Origin: Arthrobacter sp. zg-Y769
GTDB lineage: Bacteria > Actinomycetota > Actinomycetes > Actinomycetales > Micrococcaceae
DNA: 64,000 nt
Assembly: GCF_020907405.1 (NCBI RefSeq)
Contig: NZ_JAJJOE010000016.1
Span: forward strand, 1-64,000
Direction of reading: 5' to 3'
Shown: positions 53,669 to 60,462 of the stretch, one piece after another
How positions within the stretch are numbered: the stretch's first letter is position 1
Layout of the letters: every line of letters starts with the position of its first letter
The notes under the pieces: generated by a model
Told to the model about the DNA's origin: nothing
Seen by the model: the letters and a program-made list of their open reading frames with translations, nothing else
Databases searched by the model: none
Program-made: the position numbers and the translations under genes

Positions 53669-55456
53669 TCACGGCTTGGTCTGGAGGTCGGTGGGGGAAT
53701 TCGTTTCTGCGGTGTCGGCGGCGGGCACGGAACCGGCGTCGTCGTTCTGCAGGCTGTCACGGACGTGCCGGCGCAGGACCTTGCCGATCAGGGACTTGGG
53801 CAGCTCCTGGATCTCCACGATCCGGCGGGGCACCTTATAGGCTGCCAGCTCCTTGCGCACGAATGCCCGCAGTTCCTCGGCGTTGAAGCGGGAACCTGCC
53901 TTGGGCACCACCGCTGCCACCACTTCCTCACCGCCGCCGGAACTGAGCAGGCCGACGACGGCGACGTCGTCAACGGATTCGTGGCGCTTCAGGGCGTTTT
54001 CCACTTCCGAGGGGGACACATTGAAGCCGCCGGTAATGATCAGCTCCTTGATCCGGTCCACGATGGTAACAAAGTGGTCCTCGTCCACGGTGACAATGTC
54101 CCCGGTACGGAACCAGCCGCCGTCGAGCAGTACCGCCTCGGTTTCCCGGGGCTTGTTCCAGTAGCCGGCAAAGACCTGCGGGCCCCTGATCAGCAGTTCA
54201 CCCCGGTGGCCCTGGGGCACGTCGACCGAGGGATGCTCGGGGTCCACCACCCGGATGTCGGTGAGCGGGAAGGGAACGCCCACCGTTCCCGGTTTCCGCG
54301 ACTTGGCGAACGGGTTGCCCAGCGCGATAGGAGACGTTTCAGTCAGGCCGTAGCCCTCGATCAGGAGTCCCCCGGTGGCCTCTTCCCAGATTTCGACCGT
54401 CCGAGGCGGGAGGTTCATGGCACCGGAAATGGCGGAACGGACACCTTTGAGGGAAATATTCTGTTCCTTGGCGCCCTCTGCCAACCGCTCGTAAATCGGC
54501 GGCACCGCGGGAAGGAAGGTGGCCGGGGTCTTTTTCATGGCCTTGAGGGTCATATCGACGTCGAACTTGGGGAACAGCACCACCCGGGCACCCAGGCTCA
54601 TGGCTGTGGTAAGGCACAGGGTCAGTCCGTACGCATGGAACATGGGCAGGACGGCGTAGAAGGTTTCATTGCCGGGCTTCAGCCCGGGAACCCACGCCCG
54701 TCCCTGTGCCGCATTGGCCACGAGGTTGGCGTGCGTCAGCATTGCACCCTTGGGGTCTGCGGTGGTTCCGCTGGTGTACTGGATCGCTGCCAGATCCGTC
54801 GGCTCCGGGCGCGGATGGCGTTTGCGCAGCGGGCGGTTGTCCAGCAGTTCCCGCCAGCCGACCACTCGCCGCGGCCCACGGGGCGGACGCTTGGAAGGGG
54901 AAAGGGCGGCCCGCGCCTCGCGGAGGGCTGGAACGGGGAGCTTCAACGCCAGCCGGTTGATCAGCGGCATGGCCGGGATAAGTTCCACCGAGACGATGCT
55001 GCGCACCGGAATATCTGCCGGCAGCTTCTGGATGTTCTCTACAACCTTGTCCCAGACGACAGCCACGGTGGCGCCGTGATCCTCGAACTGGTGCCGCAGT
55101 TCGCGGTCCGTATAGAGCGGGTTGTGTTCCACCACTACTGCGCCCAGCCGAAGTACCGCGTAGAACGCGACCACGTGCTGCGGTGAGTTGGGCAGCACCA
55201 GGGCCACCCTGTCTCCCTTGCGCACGCCGAGCTTCATCAGCCCCGTCGCAGCACGACGGATCTGGTCACCCAGTTCCTCATAGGACGTGGTGGCACCAAA
55301 GAACTGCAGGGCGGTCTTGGACCGGTATTTGCGGACCGAAGTCTCCACCACGTCAACGAGGGATTCATCCGGGAGGGTGAAGCCTTCCAGGACTCCCTCG
55401 CTGTAGTGGCGCGTCCAAGGCCGGGCAGGATCCGTAAGAGGGAAGTTTTTGCTCAC
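53669..55456 (-). CDS. fadD: Long-chain fatty acid--CoA ligase
   Basis: 595 residues from GTG 55456. ANL-family adenylating enzyme that activates fatty acids to acyl-CoA with ATP. AMP-binding motif YTSGTTADPKGAMLTHANL, VLPMFHAYGLT, GYGLTETSPIA, GWFRTGDIVTVDEDHFVTIVDRIKELIITGGFNVSPSEVE (A5-A8 core) and the C-terminal Lys in PKSLIGKVLRRHVRD. The start is chosen because TACAGT lies exactly six bases upstream (leaderless); the longer open frame upstream has no homology. The transporter gene ends 16 bp upstream of its end and may be independent. Confidence 0.93.
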   Translation of the reverse strand: MSKNFPLTDPARPWTRHYSEGVLEGFTLPDESLVDVVETSVRKYRSKTALQFFGATTSYEELGDQIRRAATGLMKLGVRKGDRVALVLPNSPQHVVAFYAVLRLGAVVVEHNPLYTDRELRHQFEDHGATVAVVWDKVVENIQKLPADIPVRSIVSVELIPAMPLINRLALKLPVPALREARAALSPSKRPPRGPRRVVGWRELLDNRPLRKRHPRPEPTDLAAIQYTSGTTADPKGAMLTHANLVANAAQGRAWVPGLKPGNETFYAVLPMFHAYGLTLCLTTAMSLGARVVLFPKFDVDMTLKAMKKTPATFLPAVPPIYERLAEGAKEQNISLKGVRSAISGAMNLPPRTVEIWEEATGGLLIEGYGLTETSPIALGNPFAKSRKPGTVGVPFPLTDIRVVDPEHPSVDVPQGHRGELLIRGPQVFAGYWNKPRETEAVLLDGGWFRTGDIVTVDEDHFVTIVDRIKELIITGGFNVSPSEVENALKRHESVDDVAVVGLLSSGGGEEVVAAVVPKAGSRFNAEELRAFVRKELAAYKVPRRIVEIQELPKSLIGKVLRRHVRDSLQNDDAGSVPAADTAETNSPTDLQTKP

Positions 55457-55468
55457 AATCCGACTGTA
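55456..55468 (-). promoter_or_regulatory. -10 element of leaderless fadD
   Basis: Minus-strand TACAGT, six bases, then GTG 55456. TTGTCC lies 15 bp farther upstream. Confidence 0.5.
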
Positions 55469-55566
55469 GCGCCTGCCCGTCACGGACAAGAAGTCAGGGT
55501 GCTTAGGGGCGAAACCGGGCTCGGGCGTATCCCGGAGTTCCGTCCGGCCCGGACGGCGGATTCGAC

Positions 55567-55730
55567 TACACTTGGACACGCGAAGGGGAGTAGCTCCGGT
55601 GCGGACTTGATGGGTCTTCCCAGATGGTTCATTTTCCGCCGAGGCCTGTCGACATACTGGACGCCGCGGCGTCCCGGCAGTCCACCCGCCGGCACCTGCC
55701 GCGGGCGAGCGAGACCTTCGGTCAGAAGAG
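55567..55730 (+). ncRNA. yybP-ykoY manganese riboswitch with promoter
   Basis: The two conserved loops of the yybP-ykoY class are present: GGGGAGTAGC at 55585-55594 and GAGACC at 55711-55716. The closing P1 helix is exact: CGAAGG (55581-55586) with CCTTCG (55715-55720). The long GC-rich inner stems are typical of actinobacterial members. A TACACT at 55567-55572 would start the RNA at the base of P1. The class binds Mn2+ and turns on exporters. The next gene, a rubrerythrin-VIT transporter, fits. The remaining part of the 331-bp gap (55457-55566) shows no gene. Confidence 0.85.
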
Positions 55731-55787
55731 TTGTCTTTAACTTTGAAACTGACCGGATCCCCGTTTCCGGTCCCTGTCAGGAGCACC

Positions 55788-56918
55788 GTGAATTCCCAAT
55801 CCCCGCCGGATCCCGCCTTCGGCGATTCCAGCGTTCCTTCCAACGCGGATAAAAAGCGCTGGCGGCAATATCTGGCCGATGAGCAGGCCGAGGCAGCAAC
55901 CTACCGGTACCTGGCGGAACGCCGGGACGGTGAGGAACGCGACATCCTGCTGGCGCTGGCCGAGGCCGAGGGGCGCCATGAAGAGCACTGGCGCACGCTA
56001 TTGGGCGACGACGCCGGGCGCAGGGCACGCGCGTCCTTCCGCAACCGCGTCCTCGGCCTGCTGGCCCGCCGCTTCGGCTCGGTGTTCGTGCTGGCCCTGG
56101 CACAGCGTGCCGAGGGCCGCTCCCCCTATGCGCAGGATCCCAATGCGACCAGTGCGATGGCCGCCGATGAACAGATTCACGAGGAGGTGATCCGCGGGCT
56201 GGCCACCCGGGGACGGACCCGGTTGTCCGGGAACTTCCGGGCGGCGGTGTTCGGCGCGAATGACGGCCTGGTCAGCAACCTTGCCCTCATCATGGGCATC
56301 GGCGCCACCGGGGTGTCCAGTACGTTCATCCTCATCAGTGGTCTGGCCGGCCTGCTTGCGGGGGCGTTGTCCATGGGGGCGGGTGAGTACGTCTCGGTCC
56401 GGTCCCAGCGTGAACTCCTGGAGGCCTCCCGGCCCACCCAGATCACGCTGTCGGCCGCGAAGTCGCTGGACATCGACGCCAACGAGCTGGTGCTGGTGTA
56501 CCGGGCACGCGGTATGACCAAGGAGGCAGCCGAACACCGTGCAGCGGAACGGATGGGACTCTACAGCTGCGACTGCGATCCGAGTTTCTCCCTCAACCCC
56601 GAGGCCGACGCCGAAGAAAAACGCGACGAGCACGAGTCCGTCGGGACGGGGCTGGGTGCTGCTGCTTCCAGCTTCTGCTTCTTCGCATCCGGTGCAGTTG
56701 TTCCGGTACTCCCCTACCTGTTCGGACTCACCGGGATGGCCGCCGTCGTCCTCTCCTGCGTCCTGGTGAGCCTGGCGCTGCTGATGACCGGCGCCGTTGT
56801 CGGCCTGCTCTCGGGCGCCTCGCCCCTGAAACGGGCACTGCGGCAGCTGGCAATTGGCCTGGGTGCAGCCGCCGCCACGTATCTGCTGGGCATGGTCTTC
56901 GGGACAACCGCGTTGTAG
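55788..56918 (+). CDS. Rubrerythrin-VIT1/CCC1 family metal transporter
   Basis: 376 residues from GTG 55788 (AGGAG upstream). Residues about 15-125 form a ferritin-like (rubrerythrin) domain: LADEQAEAATYRYLAERRDGEERDILLALAEAEGRHEEHW and MAADEQIHEEVIRG, with the Glu/His ligands of a diiron-type site. The rest is a VIT1/CCC1 membrane domain of five helices (AVFGANDGLVSNLALIMGIGATG, GALSMGAGEYVSVRSQREL). MbfA-type fusions export iron; the Mn2+ riboswitch points to manganese here. A loop CDCDPSF may add metal ligands. Confidence 0.9.
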   Translation: MNSQSPPDPAFGDSSVPSNADKKRWRQYLADEQAEAATYRYLAERRDGEERDILLALAEAEGRHEEHWRTLLGDDAGRRARASFRNRVLGLLARRFGSVFVLALAQRAEGRSPYAQDPNATSAMAADEQIHEEVIRGLATRGRTRLSGNFRAAVFGANDGLVSNLALIMGIGATGVSSTFILISGLAGLLAGALSMGAGEYVSVRSQRELLEASRPTQITLSAAKSLDIDANELVLVYRARGMTKEAAEHRAAERMGLYSCDCDPSFSLNPEADAEEKRDEHESVGTGLGAAASSFCFFASGAVVPVLPYLFGLTGMAAVVLSCVLVSLALLMTGAVVGLLSGASPLKRALRQLAIGLGAAAATYLLGMVFGTTAL

Positions 56919-56927
56919 GGCGGGGAG

Positions 56928-56974
56928 CATGGGTAGTTCTCCCCATGTACGGATTCCTCTCGGCGGGTTATGTT
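56928..56974 (+). promoter_or_regulatory. Shared 20-bp palindrome and promoter of operon A
   Basis: CATGGGTAGTTCTCCCCATG (56928-56947) is a CATGGG-N8-CCCATG palindrome. It ends 21 bp before TATGTT (56969-56974), a likely -10, so its centre lies near -45, in place of a -35. The same element, reversed and with one base changed, stands at 62494. Position suggests an activator site. Confidence 0.65.
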
Positions 56975-57074
56975 CTTCCTGACATTCAGGGGGAACTGTC
57001 ATAGAGCGGCTCTCCCGCCGCCTCGGGACTGCAGGGGGCAATCTGCCGTTCGGGGCCCGTACAAGGGGGAGAAC

Positions 57075-58268
57075 ATGAGCGCCTATGACATAGACGCTGC
57101 AGCAGCAGGCGGGATCATCAGTGAGACCGAAGCACTACTGCAGCCAAACGAAAATGTCCCCGCCGAGATGCAGAACTACATCGGCGCTGTTGAAGCGGCG
57201 CTCGGAGACAGCCGGGCGCTGGCCTCGTTCTCGCACTACGCCAGGGAAATGCTCCTGCCGGATATTAACGCTTTGGCGACCAGATCGGCGAACGCCATCC
57301 TGGCCACGCGGCGGGCCCTGAGCGAATATGCCGCCGGTGATTATGAGATGGTTGCCACCGCCCAGCAGGCCGCTGCGAGCCTCGGCATTCTGACACCCCC
57401 GCCGGAGGCCGGGCCGGCGGCACCTGTCAGCCCTGCCGAGCCGTTGCCTGATTCGGCTCCTGCGGCCCATATACCGGCCCCGGCTCCGGCAGTTGCTGCT
57501 CCCGTTCCCCTCCCGCAGGTCTCGCCCGCACCGGGTGTGATCGTCCCTGGAAATACCGATAGCCAGCCGGGAGTCGAAGCGGGTGACAAGCCGAAGGACC
57601 GGCCGCCGGTGCTCAGGAACCTGATGCTGAAGATCCCGGAAGGCCACCTCCGGGACATCTTTGAGCGGCGCCTCCAAGACCCGCCGCCCGTGCTCAGGGA
57701 CCTGATGCTCAGGATCCCCAAAGCCGAGCTGCTTCCGCTGCCCGGCCGCCGGTTTATCCCGGACCCGCCCGTGTTCGATCGGTGGTGGATGCCTGTCCCC
57801 GAAGACAATCTCCGGGACCACTGGGACCGGCATGTCCCGGACCGGCCCGTGGCCACGCCGCTGCCGGGGATTGCCACTATCGAGCCGCCGCGGCTAATGA
57901 CCCCGGTTCCGGACATCGGATTCACCAACACGCACATTGAACCACCGCAGGTAGGGATCCCGATCCCTGAGACCGGCAATCCGGAACGTGGAATCACGCC
58001 GCAGCCTGAGATTGTCCCGGGACCCGGGGTCGGCACCCTTATTCCAGGGGAACCGGCTCCGGGCCAGGGGCCTGATGCCCGAGGCGTGCCTGCGCTCCCC
58101 AACCCGGACTTGCCGGTCACCTTGCCTCCAAGCGGAGGGGCCACTCCCGGACCTGCACCGGTCGTAAATGAAGAAATTCCGTTAGTCGAACTATTTTCCC
58201 GCGCCGACGAGGTATCCACCGAATCAGCTCCCAGCCCGGCTCCCCGGGGAAGGTGGGGTTTGACATGA
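57075..58268 (+). CDS. WXG100-like (DUF6507-type) protein with proline-rich repeat tail
   Basis: 397 residues from ATG 57075 (GGGGGAG upstream). Residues 1 to about 110 form a helical hairpin-like domain ending RRALSEYAAGDYEMVATAQQAAA, as in the DUF6507-type WXG100 relatives. It matches the shorter gene at 62576. The rest is Pro-rich: after Pro/Ala spacer, about four degenerate 25-26-residue units start D(R/P)PPV, two of them nearly the same (RPPVLRNLMLKIP and PPPVLRDLMLRIP, residues about 177 and 203). No signal peptide; export through a type VII-like route is inferred. ATGA overlap with the next gene. Confidence 0.8.
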   Translation: MSAYDIDAAAAGGIISETEALLQPNENVPAEMQNYIGAVEAALGDSRALASFSHYAREMLLPDINALATRSANAILATRRALSEYAAGDYEMVATAQQAAASLGILTPPPEAGPAAPVSPAEPLPDSAPAAHIPAPAPAVAAPVPLPQVSPAPGVIVPGNTDSQPGVEAGDKPKDRPPVLRNLMLKIPEGHLRDIFERRLQDPPPVLRDLMLRIPKAELLPLPGRRFIPDPPVFDRWWMPVPEDNLRDHWDRHVPDRPVATPLPGIATIEPPRLMTPVPDIGFTNTHIEPPQVGIPIPETGNPERGITPQPEIVPGPGVGTLIPGEPAPGQGPDARGVPALPNPDLPVTLPPSGGATPGPAPVVNEEIPLVELFSRADEVSTESAPSPAPRGRWGLT

Positions 58269-58822
58269 GCATTGCAGTCGATCTGAGCGGCACCGATAAT
58301 CTCCCCGACACCACCGAAATCCCCAGCGTCGCCCGTGATCTGGGGGCACTAATTGCCCAGATGACCAACGCCTATGGCGCCGCCCAGATGAAATGGTGGT
58401 CCCTTACGGATTACTATCGTGCGCCGGAACAGACGCTCGTTTACACCGCCATGGATGAGCCTCGGAATGCCAGCGCGGAGATCGCCGATGGGGTTGGGTC
58501 GTCGGTCAGTGCCCTCGAAGCCTTCGCGGAAGCAGTTGAGACAATCAAGCTAAAGAGGGCTGCACTCCAGGCAGACATTCTCCAGGCCCAACAGGCGGAT
58601 GCCTCGGAAGACGCCAAGCGGAGCGAGGACCTCACACCCCATCCCCTGGGCGAACTCTTTGACTTGGGTGAGGACCTGGTGATTCAACTGCGTCTTCAGC
58701 AGCGGGCGGATGCACTCGCGGAGGAACTGCGTGTAGCTGAAGACGCATGCATTCGGACCCACTCAGCAATGTTCACCAGGAACACGCGGGATGTGGTTTC
58801 TGTCTACAGCGAGGATCAATGA
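58265..58822 (+). CDS. DUF1023-associated N-terminal domain protein without hydrolase domain
   Basis: 185 residues, all-helical, unnamed. Residues 1-100 align by eye with the start of the protein at 62935: both open with a short strand, then a D/LP motif, a long helix, a W followed by a (S/D)-L/T-x-Y and APE motif (KWWSLTDYYRAPEQTLVYTAMDEPRNA here), and V.ALE/NFAE. The C-terminal half is a different, charged coiled-coil-like region (LGEDLVIQLRLQQRADALAEELRVAEDA). It lacks the alpha/beta-hydrolase part. ATGA overlaps on both sides. Probably a secretion partner or a shortened effector. Confidence 0.75.
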   Translation: MSIAVDLSGTDNLPDTTEIPSVARDLGALIAQMTNAYGAAQMKWWSLTDYYRAPEQTLVYTAMDEPRNASAEIADGVGSSVSALEAFAEAVETIKLKRAALQADILQAQQADASEDAKRSEDLTPHPLGELFDLGEDLVIQLRLQQRADALAEELRVAEDACIRTHSAMFTRNTRDVVSVYSEDQ

Positions 58823-59370
58823 AGATTGCCCTAGCGGGTTTGCTGTTGCTCAGCGTAGCCCTCCCGGGCTGCGCCGCACCGCTTGGTCCCCAACGGGAGG
58901 GCGATATGGACACCCAAACGGAAAACCAATCCCAGCCCGCCTCCGTAATGTTCCAAAGAATGATGAGCCTCAGCGACGAGACCGCGAGGCTCCACGGTGG
59001 ACCGTGGACGCACGGCAATGAAGAAGCCACGCCTTGGAACGTCAACGAAACCGCAGGATATATCAGCGAACGCTGCCCCGGATCAAAGGATTTTTTCCGG
59101 TACGCCAACACGCTGTACGGTCCGGCCGTTGAGGACCCGGAGGCCGCGGTGGAGAAGTACGTAGCCCACTTCGGGCAGCAGGGATTCACCGAAGACAACA
59201 GGTTTGATGCAGAGGTGGCGGAGAAATTCGGCTCCGGCTGGTACATCATCGTTTCCGTCCAGGACGCCGAGGGAACCAAGCTGATTTATCAGGCCGGCAC
59301 CCACCTCAGCAGCGTGACGGTGGAAGGAGCCTGCTCCGACGATCCGACGATGGACATCCGCACCACCTAA
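58819..59370 (+). CDS. Lipoprotein paralogue 1
   Basis: 183 residues. Lipoprotein signal with lipobox ALPGC (Cys18). The mature domain is unrecognised: SVMFQRMMSLSDETARLHGGPWTHGNE, AGYISERCPGSKDFF, GPAVEDPEAAVEKYVAHFGQQGFTEDN, a beta strand GSGWYIIVSVQDAEGTKLIYQAGTHLSS and the end EGACSDDPTMDIRTT. Two Cys in the mature part may form a disulfide. Third gene of operon A, ATGA overlap. Its place after secreted-protein genes suggests an immunity or anchor role; inference. Confidence 0.82.
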   Translation: MKIALAGLLLLSVALPGCAAPLGPQREGDMDTQTENQSQPASVMFQRMMSLSDETARLHGGPWTHGNEEATPWNVNETAGYISERCPGSKDFFRYANTLYGPAVEDPEAAVEKYVAHFGQQGFTEDNRFDAEVAEKFGSGWYIIVSVQDAEGTKLIYQAGTHLSSVTVEGACSDDPTMDIRTT

Positions 59371-59393
59371 GTAGTGAATATGGCAGGGGGGCC

Positions 59394-60029
59394 ATGAAAC
59401 GTACAAACGCCCATATGGGTTTGTTTGCAGAGAAGCACGCAGTCAAAATAACGGTTCGACGAGCCGCCGCCCTTCTTGCAGCGACCCTCTGCCTCACCCT
59501 GACCGGCTGCATGATGCCTTTGGGCGGAGAGGACACCATGAAGAGTGAACACAGCGAAACCGTGGACCAATCCAGGCCCGCCTCGGAGCTGCTAGCCAGA
59601 ATGCTGGAGCTGAGCGACGAAACCACCAAGGTCCACGGTGGACAGTGGACCTATTCCAATGATGCACGTTCCGCTTGGGACGGTACGAAAACGAGCGGGT
59701 ATATCGCAGATACCTGCACGAGGCTGAAGCCCGGCAGCGGCGAGAATCGCGCGTACCGCTACAGTTCGATGATCATGGGCCCCGCGGTGGAAGACCCGGA
59801 AGCCGCCATGGAGAAGTATGTCTCCCATTTCGAACAGCAGGGGTTCACCGAAACCAACCGCTACGATTCCCCAGTGCCCAAGTCCCTGGGACCTGGGTAC
59901 TACATCATGGTTACCCTCCAGGACGACGAGGGAAGCACATTGGTTTACCAGGCCGGCACCCATCTCAGCAGCCTGAGCTATGAAGGACCATGTTCTTACG
60001 ATCCCGAGATGGAATTCCGGACTACCTAG
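59394..60029 (+). CDS. Lipoprotein paralogue 2
   Basis: 211 residues, 23 bp after paralogue 1, with a G-run ribosome site. Longer basic N-terminus before the signal (lipobox LTGC, Cys39); an internal ATG at residue 8 is possible. Same order of motifs as paralogue 1: LELSDETTKVHGGQWTYSND, SGYIADTCTRLKPG, GPAVEDPEAAMEKYVSHFEQQGFTETN, PGYYIMVTLQDDEGSTLVYQAGTHLSS, EGPCSYDPEMEFRTT. A tandem duplicate, with both conserved Cys kept. Confidence 0.82.
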   Translation: MKRTNAHMGLFAEKHAVKITVRRAAALLAATLCLTLTGCMMPLGGEDTMKSEHSETVDQSRPASELLARMLELSDETTKVHGGQWTYSNDARSAWDGTKTSGYIADTCTRLKPGSGENRAYRYSSMIMGPAVEDPEAAMEKYVSHFEQQGFTETNRYDSPVPKSLGPGYYIMVTLQDDEGSTLVYQAGTHLSSLSYEGPCSYDPEMEFRTT

Positions 60030-60040
60030 GACGACCACCA

Positions 60041-60154
60041 CCTGAGGATGCCGCGGATAACGGGTTGATTTACCAGACAGGCAACCACCTCAGCAGCCTG
60101 TCCTACGAGGGTCCGTGTTCCGAGGATCCCAACATGCGGGTGCCAACAACCTAA
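60041..60154 (+). pseudogene. C-terminal relic of a third lipoprotein paralogue
   Basis: Directly after paralogue 2 the sequence encodes EDAADNGLIYQTGNHLSS, then LSYEGPCSEDPNMRVPTT and a stop, matching the last 35 residues of the two lipoproteins. No start codon or upstream part remains. It shows that the family was once at least three genes long, or that a copy was lost by deletion between repeats. Confidence 0.85.
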
Positions 60155-60199
60155 CGGTCTCGGGGATCCCCAGCGCCCCATGCTCAGCGATGCCGTGAG

Positions 60200-60233
60200 G
60201 CCCGGGGCCGGCGGACAAGGGCCGGCCCCGGGC
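60200..60233 (+). terminator. Hairpin ending operon A
   Basis: Perfect 13-bp stem GCCCGGGGCCGGC / GCCGGCCCCGGGC with an 8-nt loop, 45 bp after the relic. No T-run. Confidence 0.65.
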
Positions 60234-60239
60234 TCCTGT

Positions 60240-60462
60240 CCAATTTGACTTGACCTGCCGCGGGACGCGAGTCTGGAACTAACACACTTGCGAATTATGT
60301 AAAGGGACGCAGAAGCTAGGCAGCGTTACTTTATAGATTCCGGCGGGCCGTAAACCAGTCCGTTGCACGCTCAAATAAAGAGTGACTGCCATTCTGCCTG
60401 CCCGGGTCCTCGAAGGAGGGCTCGGGCCCTTTTGCGCTTACATGCTGACATAAGGAAGGCCT
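60240..60462 (+). promoter_or_regulatory. Leader of the BCCT gene with intrinsic terminator
   Basis: A 12-bp stem with two G-T pairs (GCCCGGGTCCTC at 60400-60411, GAGGGCTCGGGC at 60416-60427, GAAG tetraloop) is followed by CCTTTT. It sits only 30 bp before the BCCT start, with no gene in front of it back to the operon A hairpin. It therefore belongs to a leader (attenuator) or to a short RNA of its own. No known riboswitch class was recognised between 60240 and 60400 and the promoter is unclear. Confidence 0.6.

Noticed and set aside
53669-55843. Long version of the acyl-CoA ligase starting at 55843
   Set aside because: The extra 129 residues have no family similarity, overlap the riboswitch on the other strand, and a leaderless GTG at 55456 explains the start.
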